From NCBI GenBank assembly GCA_964626685.1, contig CAZVJY010000020.1, positions 1-31,662 of the forward strand: a stretch of 31,662 nt of DNA, read 5' to 3'. The number at the start of each line of letters is the position of its first letter. The stretch's first letter is position 1. Under the pieces are notes generated by a model that saw nothing but the letters and a program-made list of their open reading frames with translations, did not search any database and was not told where the DNA came from. This DNA comes from RGEC01 sp964626685 (lineage in GTDB: Bacteria; Bacteroidota; Bacteroidia; NS11-12g; UBA955). A program made the position numbers and the translations under genes. This document shows, one piece after another, positions 8,801 through 15,596 of this stretch.

Positions 8801-10044
8801 ATACCGTCCTGGCCGTTAAGATAGACGGGAGAATAAATCACATGCACTTTACCGTCAGTGCCATTATGCAAACCGGCTTTCTCTATGGCCTCTGCAATGG
8901 CATCATGATCGGCGTTCATCAGGTTATGGGTTATCACACAATTGCCGGACAGGCGGGCTTCTTTTTCGTTTAGCACATTCCACACATCTTTGCGATATCC
9001 TGTTTGCCCCGCGGGAATGAAAACAAACGCCACGATATCCCTGCCATTGTGCTTTTCTTTCAGCAAAGCGAGTGCATCCATAAATGCATCAATGCCCTTG
9101 TTGTGAAATTCATAACGGCCACTTTTTAGCAATAACAGGGTATTGGACCCAAAAGACCTGCCTTTCATAGCCGAAGCTGTATCCAGTAAAATCCTTCTTG
9201 CCATCAGCCTCTTCTCCTGAAACAGAAAGTAATCCGGCACAATTGTATTGTCAAACCCATTTGGGGTAACCATATCAGGCCTTTTTGACAGAAATGCAAC
9301 ACATTCTTTTGCCGTTATTTCACTGACGGTGGTGAAACAGTCTGCAAATGCAGCTGCACACTTTTCCAGGGAATGCTTGGCCATGACATTGAATTTGCGG
9401 GCTTCCTGAGCAGGATCAAACTTATCGAGTCCTTCGTAAAGCGGAAAACCATTACCTGCAATACAGCGCCCCAGCACTGTTGCATGGGTCGTGAAAACCG
9501 TAGCAATCTGGGGAACATGCTCCTCCAGATATAAAATACCCGCGCCCGTCATCCATTCATGAAATTGCGCCACAATCCGATCGCTATAGGTGAGGTAGAA
9601 ATGGTAAAAACTTTCAATCACCTTGCCTGCCGCATAACCGAACATCGCCGGTTCTGCATAGTCCCAGCTTCCAGTGAGAGAATCCAGCTGATAACGGGTC
9701 CACAAGTGGGCAAAAACTTCATTTTTCTGTGAGAAGAAGGAAGTAAAATCAACCAGTATAACTGGCGGATTGCCGGGTATTTTCCATCGGCCGGCACGGA
9801 TAACTATACCCTGGGTGGCAGCATGGTTTCGCCATGCGGAAAACAACTCTGCATCCTCCTCAAATTCAGGATGAGCGGTAGTTCCCTTCCAGATATCAGG
9901 ACCAATCATAATTAGCCTGTCATCCCATTCTTTCATAGCGGTGACAGCCTTGCTGCTGATAACGGTATGTATGCCGCCAACCTTATTACATACTTCCCAG
10001 CTGACTTCGAATATCACATCTGCTGTCTGTTTTTGTTCTTCCAT
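5863..10044 (-). CDS. Fused glycogen synthase (GT3) and alpha-glucan phosphorylase (GT35)
   Basis: Single 1393-residue cytoplasmic polypeptide joining two opposing enzymes of glycogen metabolism. Residues about 10-555 are a eukaryote-like GT3 synthase: FEVSWEVCNKVGGIHTVI at the N-terminus, FHEWM, TTHAT, and the E-x7-E pair E437/E445 in YYEPWGYTPQE. Residues about 590-700 carry the DUF3417 domain that precedes this class of phosphorylase. The GT35 part (about 700-1290) has GGLGILAGD, FNEGH, TTHTPVPAGHE and the cofactor motif EASGTSGMK, whose lysine (K1148) should bind pyridoxal phosphate. The last 100 residues are a beta domain ending in HRQDFPLIKWV. Both active sites look intact, so both synthesis from nucleotide-glucose and phosphorolysis are expected. 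It is the last gene of the operon, 11 nt after the GH57 gene. I saw no in-frame stop or join that suggests an assembly error. Confidence 0.93.
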   Translation of the reverse strand: MEEQKQTADVIFEVSWEVCNKVGGIHTVISSKAVTAMKEWDDRLIMIGPDIWKGTTAHPEFEEDAELFSAWRNHAATQGIVIRAGRWKIPGNPPVILVDFTSFFSQKNEVFAHLWTRYQLDSLTGSWDYAEPAMFGYAAGKVIESFYHFYLTYSDRIVAQFHEWMTGAGILYLEEHVPQIATVFTTHATVLGRCIAGNGFPLYEGLDKFDPAQEARKFNVMAKHSLEKCAAAFADCFTTVSEITAKECVAFLSKRPDMVTPNGFDNTIVPDYFLFQEKRLMARRILLDTASAMKGRSFGSNTLLLLKSGRYEFHNKGIDAFMDALALLKEKHNGRDIVAFVFIPAGQTGYRKDVWNVLNEKEARLSGNCVITHNLMNADHDAIAEAIEKAGLHNGTDGKVHVIYSPVYLNGQDGIYNLSYYDLLPGFDLTVFPSYYEPWGYTPQESVAFYVPTITTDNAGFGDFLMANMPMNDIQHGAAVITRGEKALPEVSMDIAGVIESFADLTAEQVKMARVSAHALSNKTLWKQLLQQYKAAYGIALQKTQLRKTSFSHAATVHQFSVDAGKVQAREPRWHKIFVETSLPPAFKPLREIMDNLWWTWQPKAIELFEYMHPEIWEQCAHNPFSMLEQLSVDRLEILEHDSGFRARLDEVYGLFKEYINRPVQDTFTVAYFCTEFGIYSGLEQYSGGLGILAGDLLKQASDDGFPLIGVGLLYRYGYFKQEVSLHGEQITGMEPQKFTCQPLHPVYDKQGNWLRVSIALPGRTLYAQVRRADVGRTRLFLLDTDIAENRAEDRKITSQLYGGDREIRLKQEMLLGIGGMRLLQMLSISPDIFHFNEGHVAFASLERIRMLMYDENMGFAEAMEWVRATTLFTTHTPVPAGHEIFSEELLRSYLGHFAPLLNISWEKLMQLGNWQNHSPSYQDFSMSLLAANTSIQMNAVSQKHEWVSRHMFSRLWEGYGEDELFIGHVTNGVHVPTWVAPCWLGADSFSFDAIRENHLQLKKELIAELNMRFKTAGADDNRYYKRYAGFFEKINEDALIISFARRFVAYKRPGLLFFDTDRLQKILAGATMPVVFLFAGKAHPSDYAGQEEIRHLLNLSVSPEFRGKLFFLINYDMELSRFLVRGSDVWLNLPRDGMEASGTSGMKAAMNGVLNLSTRDGWWPEAEDLDCGWTISHHLSEKNGEDEWDAERLYELLENQVVPNYTGFMSKKEPSPWLQKMHNGILGVRSRFNAGRMLADYQHIFYEPIFMRLTALQQNQFEGIRGLAAWKQKVENAWPGLTVLQAKWHDTANKAMPMGESLYPKIILSLNGLTVNEIGVEMLVIAKRKQPSDPFSVLKCAELDGAETSEGEAVWTGSVRMQKPGVYEYGFRIYPKHHLLAHRQDFPLIKWV

Positions 10045-10055
10045 TTTTCATTGCA

Positions 10056-11324
10056 TTAATCAGTTTGAGCACGGTGCGGAACAGCCTGCCTTTGGTAAGT
10101 TAACCGCCTCCGCTGTTTGGGTATGCTGGCGACGTATGCTTTCAATCTCAGCTCAAAATCTGCCAGCACATTCATGTAGTTGACAAAGGCCTCATAAGGG
10201 GAATCGTAGGGATTGAAATACTTGTGTACATCGCCATCTGCAAAAAACTTGGTACACATGTAATAGAAATGATCGCTCGTTTGCAGTTTTTGCCAGTCTT
10301 GCTGAATCTGCTCATCACGGCAATCTGAAACCAAAGAACGTAGCCGGTATAAACTTTCAAACGCATCATCCTGCAATGGATTGCCAAGCCAGGCGCTCAA
10401 ATCCCTTGCTTCATCTGCCCAGGAAACCGGCTCGGGCATGCTGATTTCATCTGCGGGTTTCAACTCCGACAATGCTTCTGAGGGCGTAATAAACTCAAAA
10501 TCTGAATACCTGAAAACCGCGTCGGGCAAAGCCCTTAGAAAATCAAATATGCCGGATTCCGCCCACTGGTGCTCCCCAAATGTTTCGTAATCCATGAACA
10601 AATTCACCAGCGGTTCATCCTCGGGAATCGCATTGAGCCAGTACACAAATTTTTCAGCGGTCAGGGGTCCTGCATTCCAGTCGGGCTGGGAAAAACGGAA
10701 GGCAATATCATCACTTAAGCGATAGTTTTTCAGTAAAAGCCCCAGTTCAGGTAAATTTTTAGCAGCATACAAATAATTGGGGCTTTTCCAACCCAGAATG
10801 CGGTCAGCACCCTCCGCCAGCATGCCGCTAAATCCCATGGCTGCTGTGTAGGCGGCAATTTCATCCGAGTAAACAAGTTCCGTATTCCGCAATACTTTTG
10901 GCTCTTGTGAAAACAGCTCTTGCACCAATTTCCCATGCCGTTTAACCTGTTGTTCAAACTCACTGCGGCTTACAAGTGCACTTAGCGAATGCCCGTAGGT
11001 TTCAGCCAGTATTTCCACGCCGGGCATTTTTGCCAGTTTTTGAAACTCCGACAGGGATTCAGGATGAAAGTGCAACATCTGATCTAGTACCGTACCGGAG
11101 AATGAAAAAGTGCATTTAAACCGGTCTGGGTGTGCACCTGCAATTTCCTGCAGCAGGCGTGTGGCCGGCAAATAGCACTTTCGGCTTACCTTCTCTAAGA
11201 TACTTTTGTTTTTCTCCTCATCAAAATAGCCTCCGCCACGGCCGATGTCAAAATAGCGAAACGGGCCCAGCCGATATGGCTGATGCACCTGAAAATAAAG
11301 ACATATATAGCGTTTCGTTGTCAT
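10056..11324 (-). CDS. Glycoside hydrolase family 57 (alpha-glucan-acting)
   Basis: Intracellular GH57 enzyme of 422 residues, without signal peptide. The N-terminal YFQVHQPYRL motif, the nucleophile region RNTELVYSDE (E149) and the acid/base region LFMDYETFGEHQW (D245) are all present, so it should be active. Family members are alpha-amylases, 4-alpha-glucanotransferases or branching enzymes; the sequence alone does not decide which. Its length fits the short Bacteroidota type found next to a debranching enzyme and a GT4 enzyme in glycogen clusters. The start overlaps the GT4 stop by four bases (ATGA), indicating translational coupling. As no glgB is seen in the operon, a branching or transfer role is worth considering, but that is inference. 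Confidence 0.88.
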   Translation of the reverse strand: MTTKRYICLYFQVHQPYRLGPFRYFDIGRGGGYFDEEKNKSILEKVSRKCYLPATRLLQEIAGAHPDRFKCTFSFSGTVLDQMLHFHPESLSEFQKLAKMPGVEILAETYGHSLSALVSRSEFEQQVKRHGKLVQELFSQEPKVLRNTELVYSDEIAAYTAAMGFSGMLAEGADRILGWKSPNYLYAAKNLPELGLLLKNYRLSDDIAFRFSQPDWNAGPLTAEKFVYWLNAIPEDEPLVNLFMDYETFGEHQWAESGIFDFLRALPDAVFRYSDFEFITPSEALSELKPADEISMPEPVSWADEARDLSAWLGNPLQDDAFESLYRLRSLVSDCRDEQIQQDWQKLQTSDHFYYMCTKFFADGDVHKYFNPYDSPYEAFVNYMNVLADFELRLKAYVASIPKQRRRLTYQRQAVPHRAQTD

Positions 11325-12589
11325 AGCTGCAATTGTGAATAGGTCTTAAGCACCCTCGAAGCAGCTTTATTCCATGTTTGCTGCCGTGCCTGCCGTTGTC
11401 CGTTTTTACTCATCCATCTGTTCAGTGCACTGTGTTTTAGCAAGGCAAGTATGGAATCTGCCATGCCTTCGGTATCCCAGAAATCGTTTTTCAATGCACT
11501 GTTCAACACCTCTGCCACTCCTGTTTGTTTGGAAATAATAACAGGAACACCTGCCCTGGCTGCTTCCAGCGCTGATATTCCGAACGGCTCTGAAACCGAT
11601 GGCATTACATACACATCGGCATGGCCAAACAAACGGGCAATATCATCTTCCTGAATAAAACCGGTGAAACTGACCCTCGATGAAATCCTGAGTTGGGCTG
11701 CAAGCAAAATCATGCGCAAAAGCTGATCGCCGTGTCCTGCAAGCACAAATCGCACATCCGGATTTTTTCTCAAAACCCTTGCTGCCGCATGTAAAAAATA
11801 TTCAGGACCTTTCTGAAATGTAACCCTGCCCAGAAATACAACCACCGGAGCATGTTTTTGGGCCGAAGGGCACGCAGGAACAGCAGCCTGCAGTACACCA
11901 TTGTGCACCACATCCACTTTGTTTTCCGGAATATGGTATTGTTTTATTGCCATTTTTTTTGTATATTCACTAACAGCAATTACGCGATCTGCGGCTTCCA
12001 TACCCTGCTGCTCTATTCGTTTCACTTCCATATTGGGGTTGCTGCCCGACCTATCGTATTCCGTGGCATGAATGTGTGCCACAAACGGCTTCCCCGATTG
12101 GGTAGAGGCCGCCATTCCGGCCGGAAACGTCAGCCAGTCGTGTGCATGAACCACATCAAACTGATGGCTTTGCGCTATCTGTGGAGCCAGGGAAGCATAA
12201 CGGTATACTTCCTCCATCAGACCGCTTCCATACAAGCCCGCCAGCCCCGCGCCCATAGATGTGTGTGTCCTTTGTTGTAATTCGTTAAATGAGTTTTGAA
12301 AACCTGCCGCATAGGTTTCTTCTGTTGCATACGGAAATAACGATGTATTCACTTGTAGCAACTGTATTTTGCCCTTTTGGATAAATCGGCTGTATTCCTG
12401 GGGTAATCCTGACTCATTGGCACTGATCATGCGCATGCTCCCTTCCTCTTCCCCCCCAAACAACCTGGGCAAGACAAACAATATCTCGGCACCATGCTCC
12501 ATCAGGCCTTTGGTGAGCCCATAACAGGCCGTTCCCAGTCCACCGGAAATATGGGGCGGAAATTCCCAGCCAAACATTAGCACCCGCAT
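11321..12589 (-). CDS. Glycosyltransferase family 4, glycogen-cluster type
   Basis: 422-residue GT-B fold glycosyltransferase. The N-terminal half begins MRVLMFGWEFPPHISGGLG, the acceptor-side signature shared with glycogen and starch synthases, and contains VVHAHDWLTFPAG. The C-terminal half has VFLGRVTFQKG and the donor-binding SEPFGISALEAARAG with the E-x7-E pair. It is the middle member of the debranching enzyme / GT4 / GH57 trio well known in Bacteroidota glycogen loci. The donor may be ADP- or UDP-glucose; the sequence does not tell. It starts directly after the debranching-enzyme stop (TAA then ATG with no gap) and overlaps GH57 by four bases. Since a second, GT3-type synthase lies in the same operon, this protein may serve priming or a distinct chain-elongation step; that is inference. 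Confidence 0.87.
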   Translation of the reverse strand: MRVLMFGWEFPPHISGGLGTACYGLTKGLMEHGAEILFVLPRLFGGEEEGSMRMISANESGLPQEYSRFIQKGKIQLLQVNTSLFPYATEETYAAGFQNSFNELQQRTHTSMGAGLAGLYGSGLMEEVYRYASLAPQIAQSHQFDVVHAHDWLTFPAGMAASTQSGKPFVAHIHATEYDRSGSNPNMEVKRIEQQGMEAADRVIAVSEYTKKMAIKQYHIPENKVDVVHNGVLQAAVPACPSAQKHAPVVVFLGRVTFQKGPEYFLHAAARVLRKNPDVRFVLAGHGDQLLRMILLAAQLRISSRVSFTGFIQEDDIARLFGHADVYVMPSVSEPFGISALEAARAGVPVIISKQTGVAEVLNSALKNDFWDTEGMADSILALLKHSALNRWMSKNGQRQARQQTWNKAASRVLKTYSQLQL

Positions 12590-14572
12590 TTACATGGCAG
12601 TTGCGGTTGCACGAAGGGTTTGCTGCACGGATGTCTGCTTTTCGCTTTTAAGATTTTCAAGCAGTTGTCTGATTCTAAGCATTTCTGCCACACTCCAGGC
12701 TTGAGATACTGCACCTTTGGGTTCGAAGGGCGGATCTCCGTCATATATTTCTGCCACAGTACCGATGCAATATTCCGTTATTGCAGGCTGGAAATCATCC
12801 CATATTTTTTGCAACATAGACAACGCCCGTTTTTCGTGCACGGCACAATATGCATGTGCATAATGCCCCAAAAGCCATGTCCATACCGTTCCTTGGTGAT
12901 AAGCCAGATCACGCTGACGAAGATTTCCTGCATAAATGCCTTTGTAATTGGAATCACGGGGTTCCAACGTGCGCAAGCCTCTTGGCGTGAGCAATTCACG
13001 ACCCACCACATCCACCACTGCCTTTTTTGCCGATTTTTTCAGCGGAGAATACGGCAGCGAAACCGCAAAAATCTGATTGGGACGCAAAGCAGTGTCTGTC
13101 ATTCCCTGATAAAAACTATCAGCCAGATAGCCGCGTTCCTCATCCCAGAATATATCCTCAAAACTGGCTTCAATGAGCGCCGGCCAACGACTCCAGGATT
13201 CAATAAAAGTGGTATCACCAGCACAACGGGCAGCTTCCAGGCAAAAGCAAACTGCATTATACCACAGCGCATTGATATCCACCGCCATACCGGACCGGGG
13301 CGTAACCGGGTAACCGTCCACAATGGCATCCATCCAGGTGAGGGCTTTTCCTGTTTCGGAGGCAGTCAACAAACCATTGCTCATGGCGTGAATGCCGTTT
13401 AGCGTGCCTTTGGCATGGTAGTTCAGTATTTTTTTCAGTGCATCGCCGTAGGTTTTCCAAACCTTGCCTGCATCCTGAATGTAAATAGCATACTGCTGTA
13501 AAGCCCATACACACCACAGTGCTGCATCGGCTGAATTGTAGGATGCACCTGCCTTTTTGCCCACATTGGGCAACAAACCGTATTTGAGATCTTTGAGGGT
13601 AGTGTTAATGACCTCGGTAAAAAGTTGTGGTTTGTGGGTAGACAGGGTTAGTCCGGGTAAAGAAATACACGTATCGCGGCCCCAACGACCAAACCAGTGA
13701 AAACCCGCCTGTATTTCCTTACCGCCGCGCACGGTTTTAATAAACTGAGCTGCAGCGTGTTCCAGCATGGCATCCGTATTTTTCAACGGTTTCAATCCAC
13801 GGCTGTCTGCTTTGTACCGGGTCATCATTTTTTCTGATGGCAAGGGTTTTGTACCTGCCGAAAACACTACCGGCTTGCCAGGTTCCAGCGGAACCTTGAA
13901 ATAGCCCGGACAGTAGAGATCTTCTTCGTAGGCATAGCCTCGTTCCTGCTCATGGGCAAACTGCATGTGGTAATAAAAATGGGCGTGATGAATAAATTCC
14001 TGCTTACCGGAGACCTGACAGTACAACTTTTGTTGCATATGGTCTATTTCCGTACATATAACCAGTTTCTGCATCTCGGTCTTGCCCATAAAATCAGGCT
14101 CCATGCGGCGCAGATGGTGTATGTCGCGGAAAGCCATAAGCGGCTGAACACCTAAGTATACGTTGGGAATGTTGGTTTCCAGCAGTTCATATTTTACCCA
14201 GAGACGGTTCTCTGTTGGCGACAACGAAAGTGTCTTTTTGACCCGCACCTGATCCACGCGAAAGGTCCAGCTAATGGCCTCATCCACATCCAACGATTCA
14301 ATGTATTGATAACCCACAGGATGAATAGCATCCGGGTATCGGTGTGTGGCCAGGTCGAATTTATCCTCATAGGCAAACAAGGTTTCATCCAATGATGAAA
14401 GCAATACCTGCATCTGCTCGTTTTTATCAGGCAGCACCAGCATGCCATGATATTTGCGGCTGTGGCAATTGCTCAGGGTAGAAGACGCGTAGGCGCCGTG
14501 GGGTGAAGTGCGCAGCCATTCGCGGTGCAGGTGAAAATCGTTTTTGTGCAGTTGTGATTGTGTAAAATGCAT
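12590..14572 (-). CDS. Amylo-alpha-1,6-glucosidase / glycogen debranching enzyme (GH133)
   Basis: First gene of the glycogen operon. The 660-residue protein has the N-terminal bacterial debranching domain (SNCHSRKYHGMLV, about residues 35-50; DETLFAYEDKFDL) and a C-terminal (alpha/alpha)6 barrel with FHWFGRWGRDTCISLPGL, PRSGMAVDINALWYNA, and HQGTVWTWLLGHY, where the catalytic acids of the amylo-1,6-glucosidase lie. It should remove alpha-1,6 branches from limit dextrin left by the phosphorylase. The longest frame begins with a TTG at 14593, but the ATG at 14570-14572 is chosen because a GGAGG lies six bases before it. The enzyme appears cytoplasmic. The intergenic region upstream ends at the detached mfd fragment, so its promoter lies between 14573 and about 14743. 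Confidence 0.92.
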   Translation of the reverse strand: MHFTQSQLHKNDFHLHREWLRTSPHGAYASSTLSNCHSRKYHGMLVLPDKNEQMQVLLSSLDETLFAYEDKFDLATHRYPDAIHPVGYQYIESLDVDEAISWTFRVDQVRVKKTLSLSPTENRLWVKYELLETNIPNVYLGVQPLMAFRDIHHLRRMEPDFMGKTEMQKLVICTEIDHMQQKLYCQVSGKQEFIHHAHFYYHMQFAHEQERGYAYEEDLYCPGYFKVPLEPGKPVVFSAGTKPLPSEKMMTRYKADSRGLKPLKNTDAMLEHAAAQFIKTVRGGKEIQAGFHWFGRWGRDTCISLPGLTLSTHKPQLFTEVINTTLKDLKYGLLPNVGKKAGASYNSADAALWCVWALQQYAIYIQDAGKVWKTYGDALKKILNYHAKGTLNGIHAMSNGLLTASETGKALTWMDAIVDGYPVTPRSGMAVDINALWYNAVCFCLEAARCAGDTTFIESWSRWPALIEASFEDIFWDEERGYLADSFYQGMTDTALRPNQIFAVSLPYSPLKKSAKKAVVDVVGRELLTPRGLRTLEPRDSNYKGIYAGNLRQRDLAYHQGTVWTWLLGHYAHAYCAVHEKRALSMLQKIWDDFQPAITEYCIGTVAEIYDGDPPFEPKGAVSQAWSVAEMLRIRQLLENLKSEKQTSVQQTLRATATAM

Positions 14573-14578
14573 GGGATA

Positions 14579-14583
14579 CCTCC
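14579..14583 (-). promoter_or_regulatory. Shine-Dalgarno site of the debranching-enzyme gene
   Basis: On the minus strand GGAGG is followed by TATCCC and then ATG at 14572. A canonical Shine-Dalgarno sequence is uncommon in Bacteroidota, where most starts rely on A-rich leaders. It decides the start over the upstream TTG. Confidence 0.6.
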
Positions 14584-14681
14584 GGGAATGCAAAACTGCG
14601 GAAGGCGACCATACTGCAGCGTGAGGTTAATGGCCCTAACCGATGACTTATATCATTGAATGCCAATATTTAAAGGCAAGC

Positions 14682-14689
14682 CAAAAATA
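14682..14689 (-). promoter_or_regulatory. Possible -7 element of the glycogen operon
   Basis: TATTTTTG on the minus strand fits TAnnTTTG and lies about 110 bases before the debranching-enzyme start. No TTG at the proper 19-21 base spacing was found (the nearest is 26 bases away), so this is weak. Confidence 0.3.
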
Positions 14690-14743
14690 CAGTCATGAAA
14701 AGACGTATTTAAACACAATGGACCCAATCAACCATAAAGCAGG

Positions 14744-14854
14744 CTCATCCCCGCAAACCCTCCAGCACATAAAGCGCCTCAAACACATTCTCTACCCCTG
14801 TCACATTCACAATCAAAGCTTTGTCGGTTTGCTTCATGCTGAATTTGCAGGGTT
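14744..14854 (-). pseudogene. Detached duplicate of the mfd 3' end
   Basis: This 111-base stretch repeats the last 36 codons plus stop of mfd (15486-15596) with nine mismatches and no gaps. It keeps the reading frame, ending in VLEGLRG and TGA. Of the eight codons that differ, seven are synonymous; the only amino-acid change is Ser to Cys near the left edge of the homology. Beyond 14854 the similarity stops abruptly. It has no start codon context and is not expected to be translated. It reads as a displaced end of an mfd gene, with the toxin-antitoxin pair separating it from the live gene. Confidence 0.9.
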
Positions 14855-14881
14855 GTAAGCATTTGTGTTTTGTATCTTAAA

Positions 14882-14911
14882 TTGTTCAATCTCTATTTTT
14901 TCTTAAATTTG
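14882..14911 (+). promoter_or_regulatory. Promoter of the DUF433/DUF5615 pair
   Basis: TTG at 14882-14884, a 19-base spacer, and TAAATTTG at 14904-14911 fit the Bacteroidota consensus exactly. The ATG lies only five bases after the -7 element, so the transcript would be leaderless or nearly so. Confidence 0.7.
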
Positions 14912-14916
14912 CTATC

Positions 14917-15138
14917 ATGAACTACGCGAAGTACATAGAAATTGACCCAAACATCCGTTTTGGAAAACCCTGCGTTAAAGGTACCAGAATTACTGTTTAT
15001 GATGTCTTGGGATGGATGGCTTCGGGTATGAGCATTCCGGAAATTATAGAAGATTATCCGGAACTGAATGAAGAGCAAATCAGAGCTTGTTTAGGCTATG
15101 CAGCCGATAAGGAACACAGATTCCGCTTTGCATCATGA
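14917..15138 (+). CDS. DUF433 domain protein, probable antitoxin
   Basis: 73-residue protein matching the DUF433 family: the start IEIDPNIRFGKPCVKGTRITVYDVLGWMASG followed by the helical MSIPEIIEDYPELNEEQIRACLGYAAD. (The first part is the family's usual R-F-G-K-P-x-x-x-G-T-R-I motif, the second a winged helix-turn-helix-like fold.) DUF433 proteins are commonly encoded before DUF5615 PIN-like proteins and are regarded as antitoxins of a VapBC-like module. Here the stop overlaps the next start by four bases, as expected of a coupled pair. It has its own promoter with almost no leader. It stands alone on the plus strand between two long minus-strand operons, which supports a separate acquisition. 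Confidence 0.85.
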   Translation: MNYAKYIEIDPNIRFGKPCVKGTRITVYDVLGWMASGMSIPEIIEDYPELNEEQIRACLGYAADKEHRFRFAS

Positions 15139-15467
15139 AACTACTTTTTGATCAGAATGTTTCACACCGCATCGTAACACTTTTAGAAAAAGAGTTTAAG
15201 GAAGCTCGTCAGGTAAGACATTTAAATCTTGAGAACAGCACTGATAATCAAATATGGCTTTTCGCCAGAGAAAATGATTACTGTATCGTAACATTTGATG
15301 CTGACTTTATCGACATCGCAACGCTGAAAGGGACTCCTCCAAAAATCATATGGTTAAGATTAGGTAATACTTCCACCGTAGCGATTGCAAATAAAATTAT
15401 CAGTAACAAATCACAGATCTATGATCTCCTTTTAAGTGCAGATAGCGCTTTTATCGAAATTTCCTAA
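15135..15467 (+). CDS. DUF5615 PIN-like protein, probable toxin
   Basis: 110-residue protein beginning MKLLFDQNVSHRIV, the signature of the DUF5615 (Mut7-C / PIN-like) family. The conserved acidic residues of a PIN-type nuclease can be followed: D6 in FDQN, D in NSTDNQIW and DAD in VTFDADF, then the WLRLGN strand. By analogy with VapC it may cleave RNA and be held inactive by the DUF433 partner; this is a family-based inference. The ATG overlaps the partner's stop (ATGA). The stop lies 19 bases before the TGA of mfd on the opposite strand, so the two genes converge nose to nose. Base composition is A+T-richer than mfd and the glycogen genes. Confidence 0.85.
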   Translation: MKLLFDQNVSHRIVTLLEKEFKEARQVRHLNLENSTDNQIWLFARENDYCIVTFDADFIDIATLKGTPPKIIWLRLGNTSTVAIANKIISNKSQIYDLLLSADSAFIEIS

Positions 15468-15485
15468 GGGGTGGCATACATCAAA

Positions 15486-15596
15486 CTCATCCCCTCAACC
15501 CCTCCAGCACATAAAGCGCCTCAAACACATTCTCTACCCCTGTCACATTTACAATCAGGGCTTTATCGGTTTGCTTCATGCTGAATTTACTGGGCT
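15486..15596 (-). repeat. Live copy of the duplicated mfd 3' end
   Basis: This is the partner of the remnant at 14744-14854, in direct orientation. The two align without gaps at 102 of 111 positions. This copy forms the true end of mfd, in frame with the rest of the gene. Confidence 0.9.

Larger units (their letters stand above)
14855..15596. mobile_element. Putative inserted cassette: toxin-antitoxin pair plus replacement mfd 3' end
   Basis: The two mfd ends are offset by exactly 742 bases. The material between them holds the DUF433/DUF5615 pair on the opposite strand, with its own promoter, and is visibly A+T-richer than mfd. The arrangement fits a cassette that entered at the end of mfd and restored the gene with its own 3' copy, leaving the old end as a remnant at 14744-14854. 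No integrase, transposase or terminal inverted repeat is seen, so the entry could equally be homologous recombination with a related strain. The direction of events is inference. Confidence 0.45.

Noticed and set aside
14573..14593. TTG start of the debranching enzyme
   Set aside because: The ATG at 14572 has a well-spaced GGAGG, and the family does not need the extra seven residues.
14744..15596. Insertion sequence or transposon around the toxin-antitoxin pair
   Set aside because: No transposase, no terminal inverted repeats and no short target-site duplication were seen; only the mfd ends repeat.
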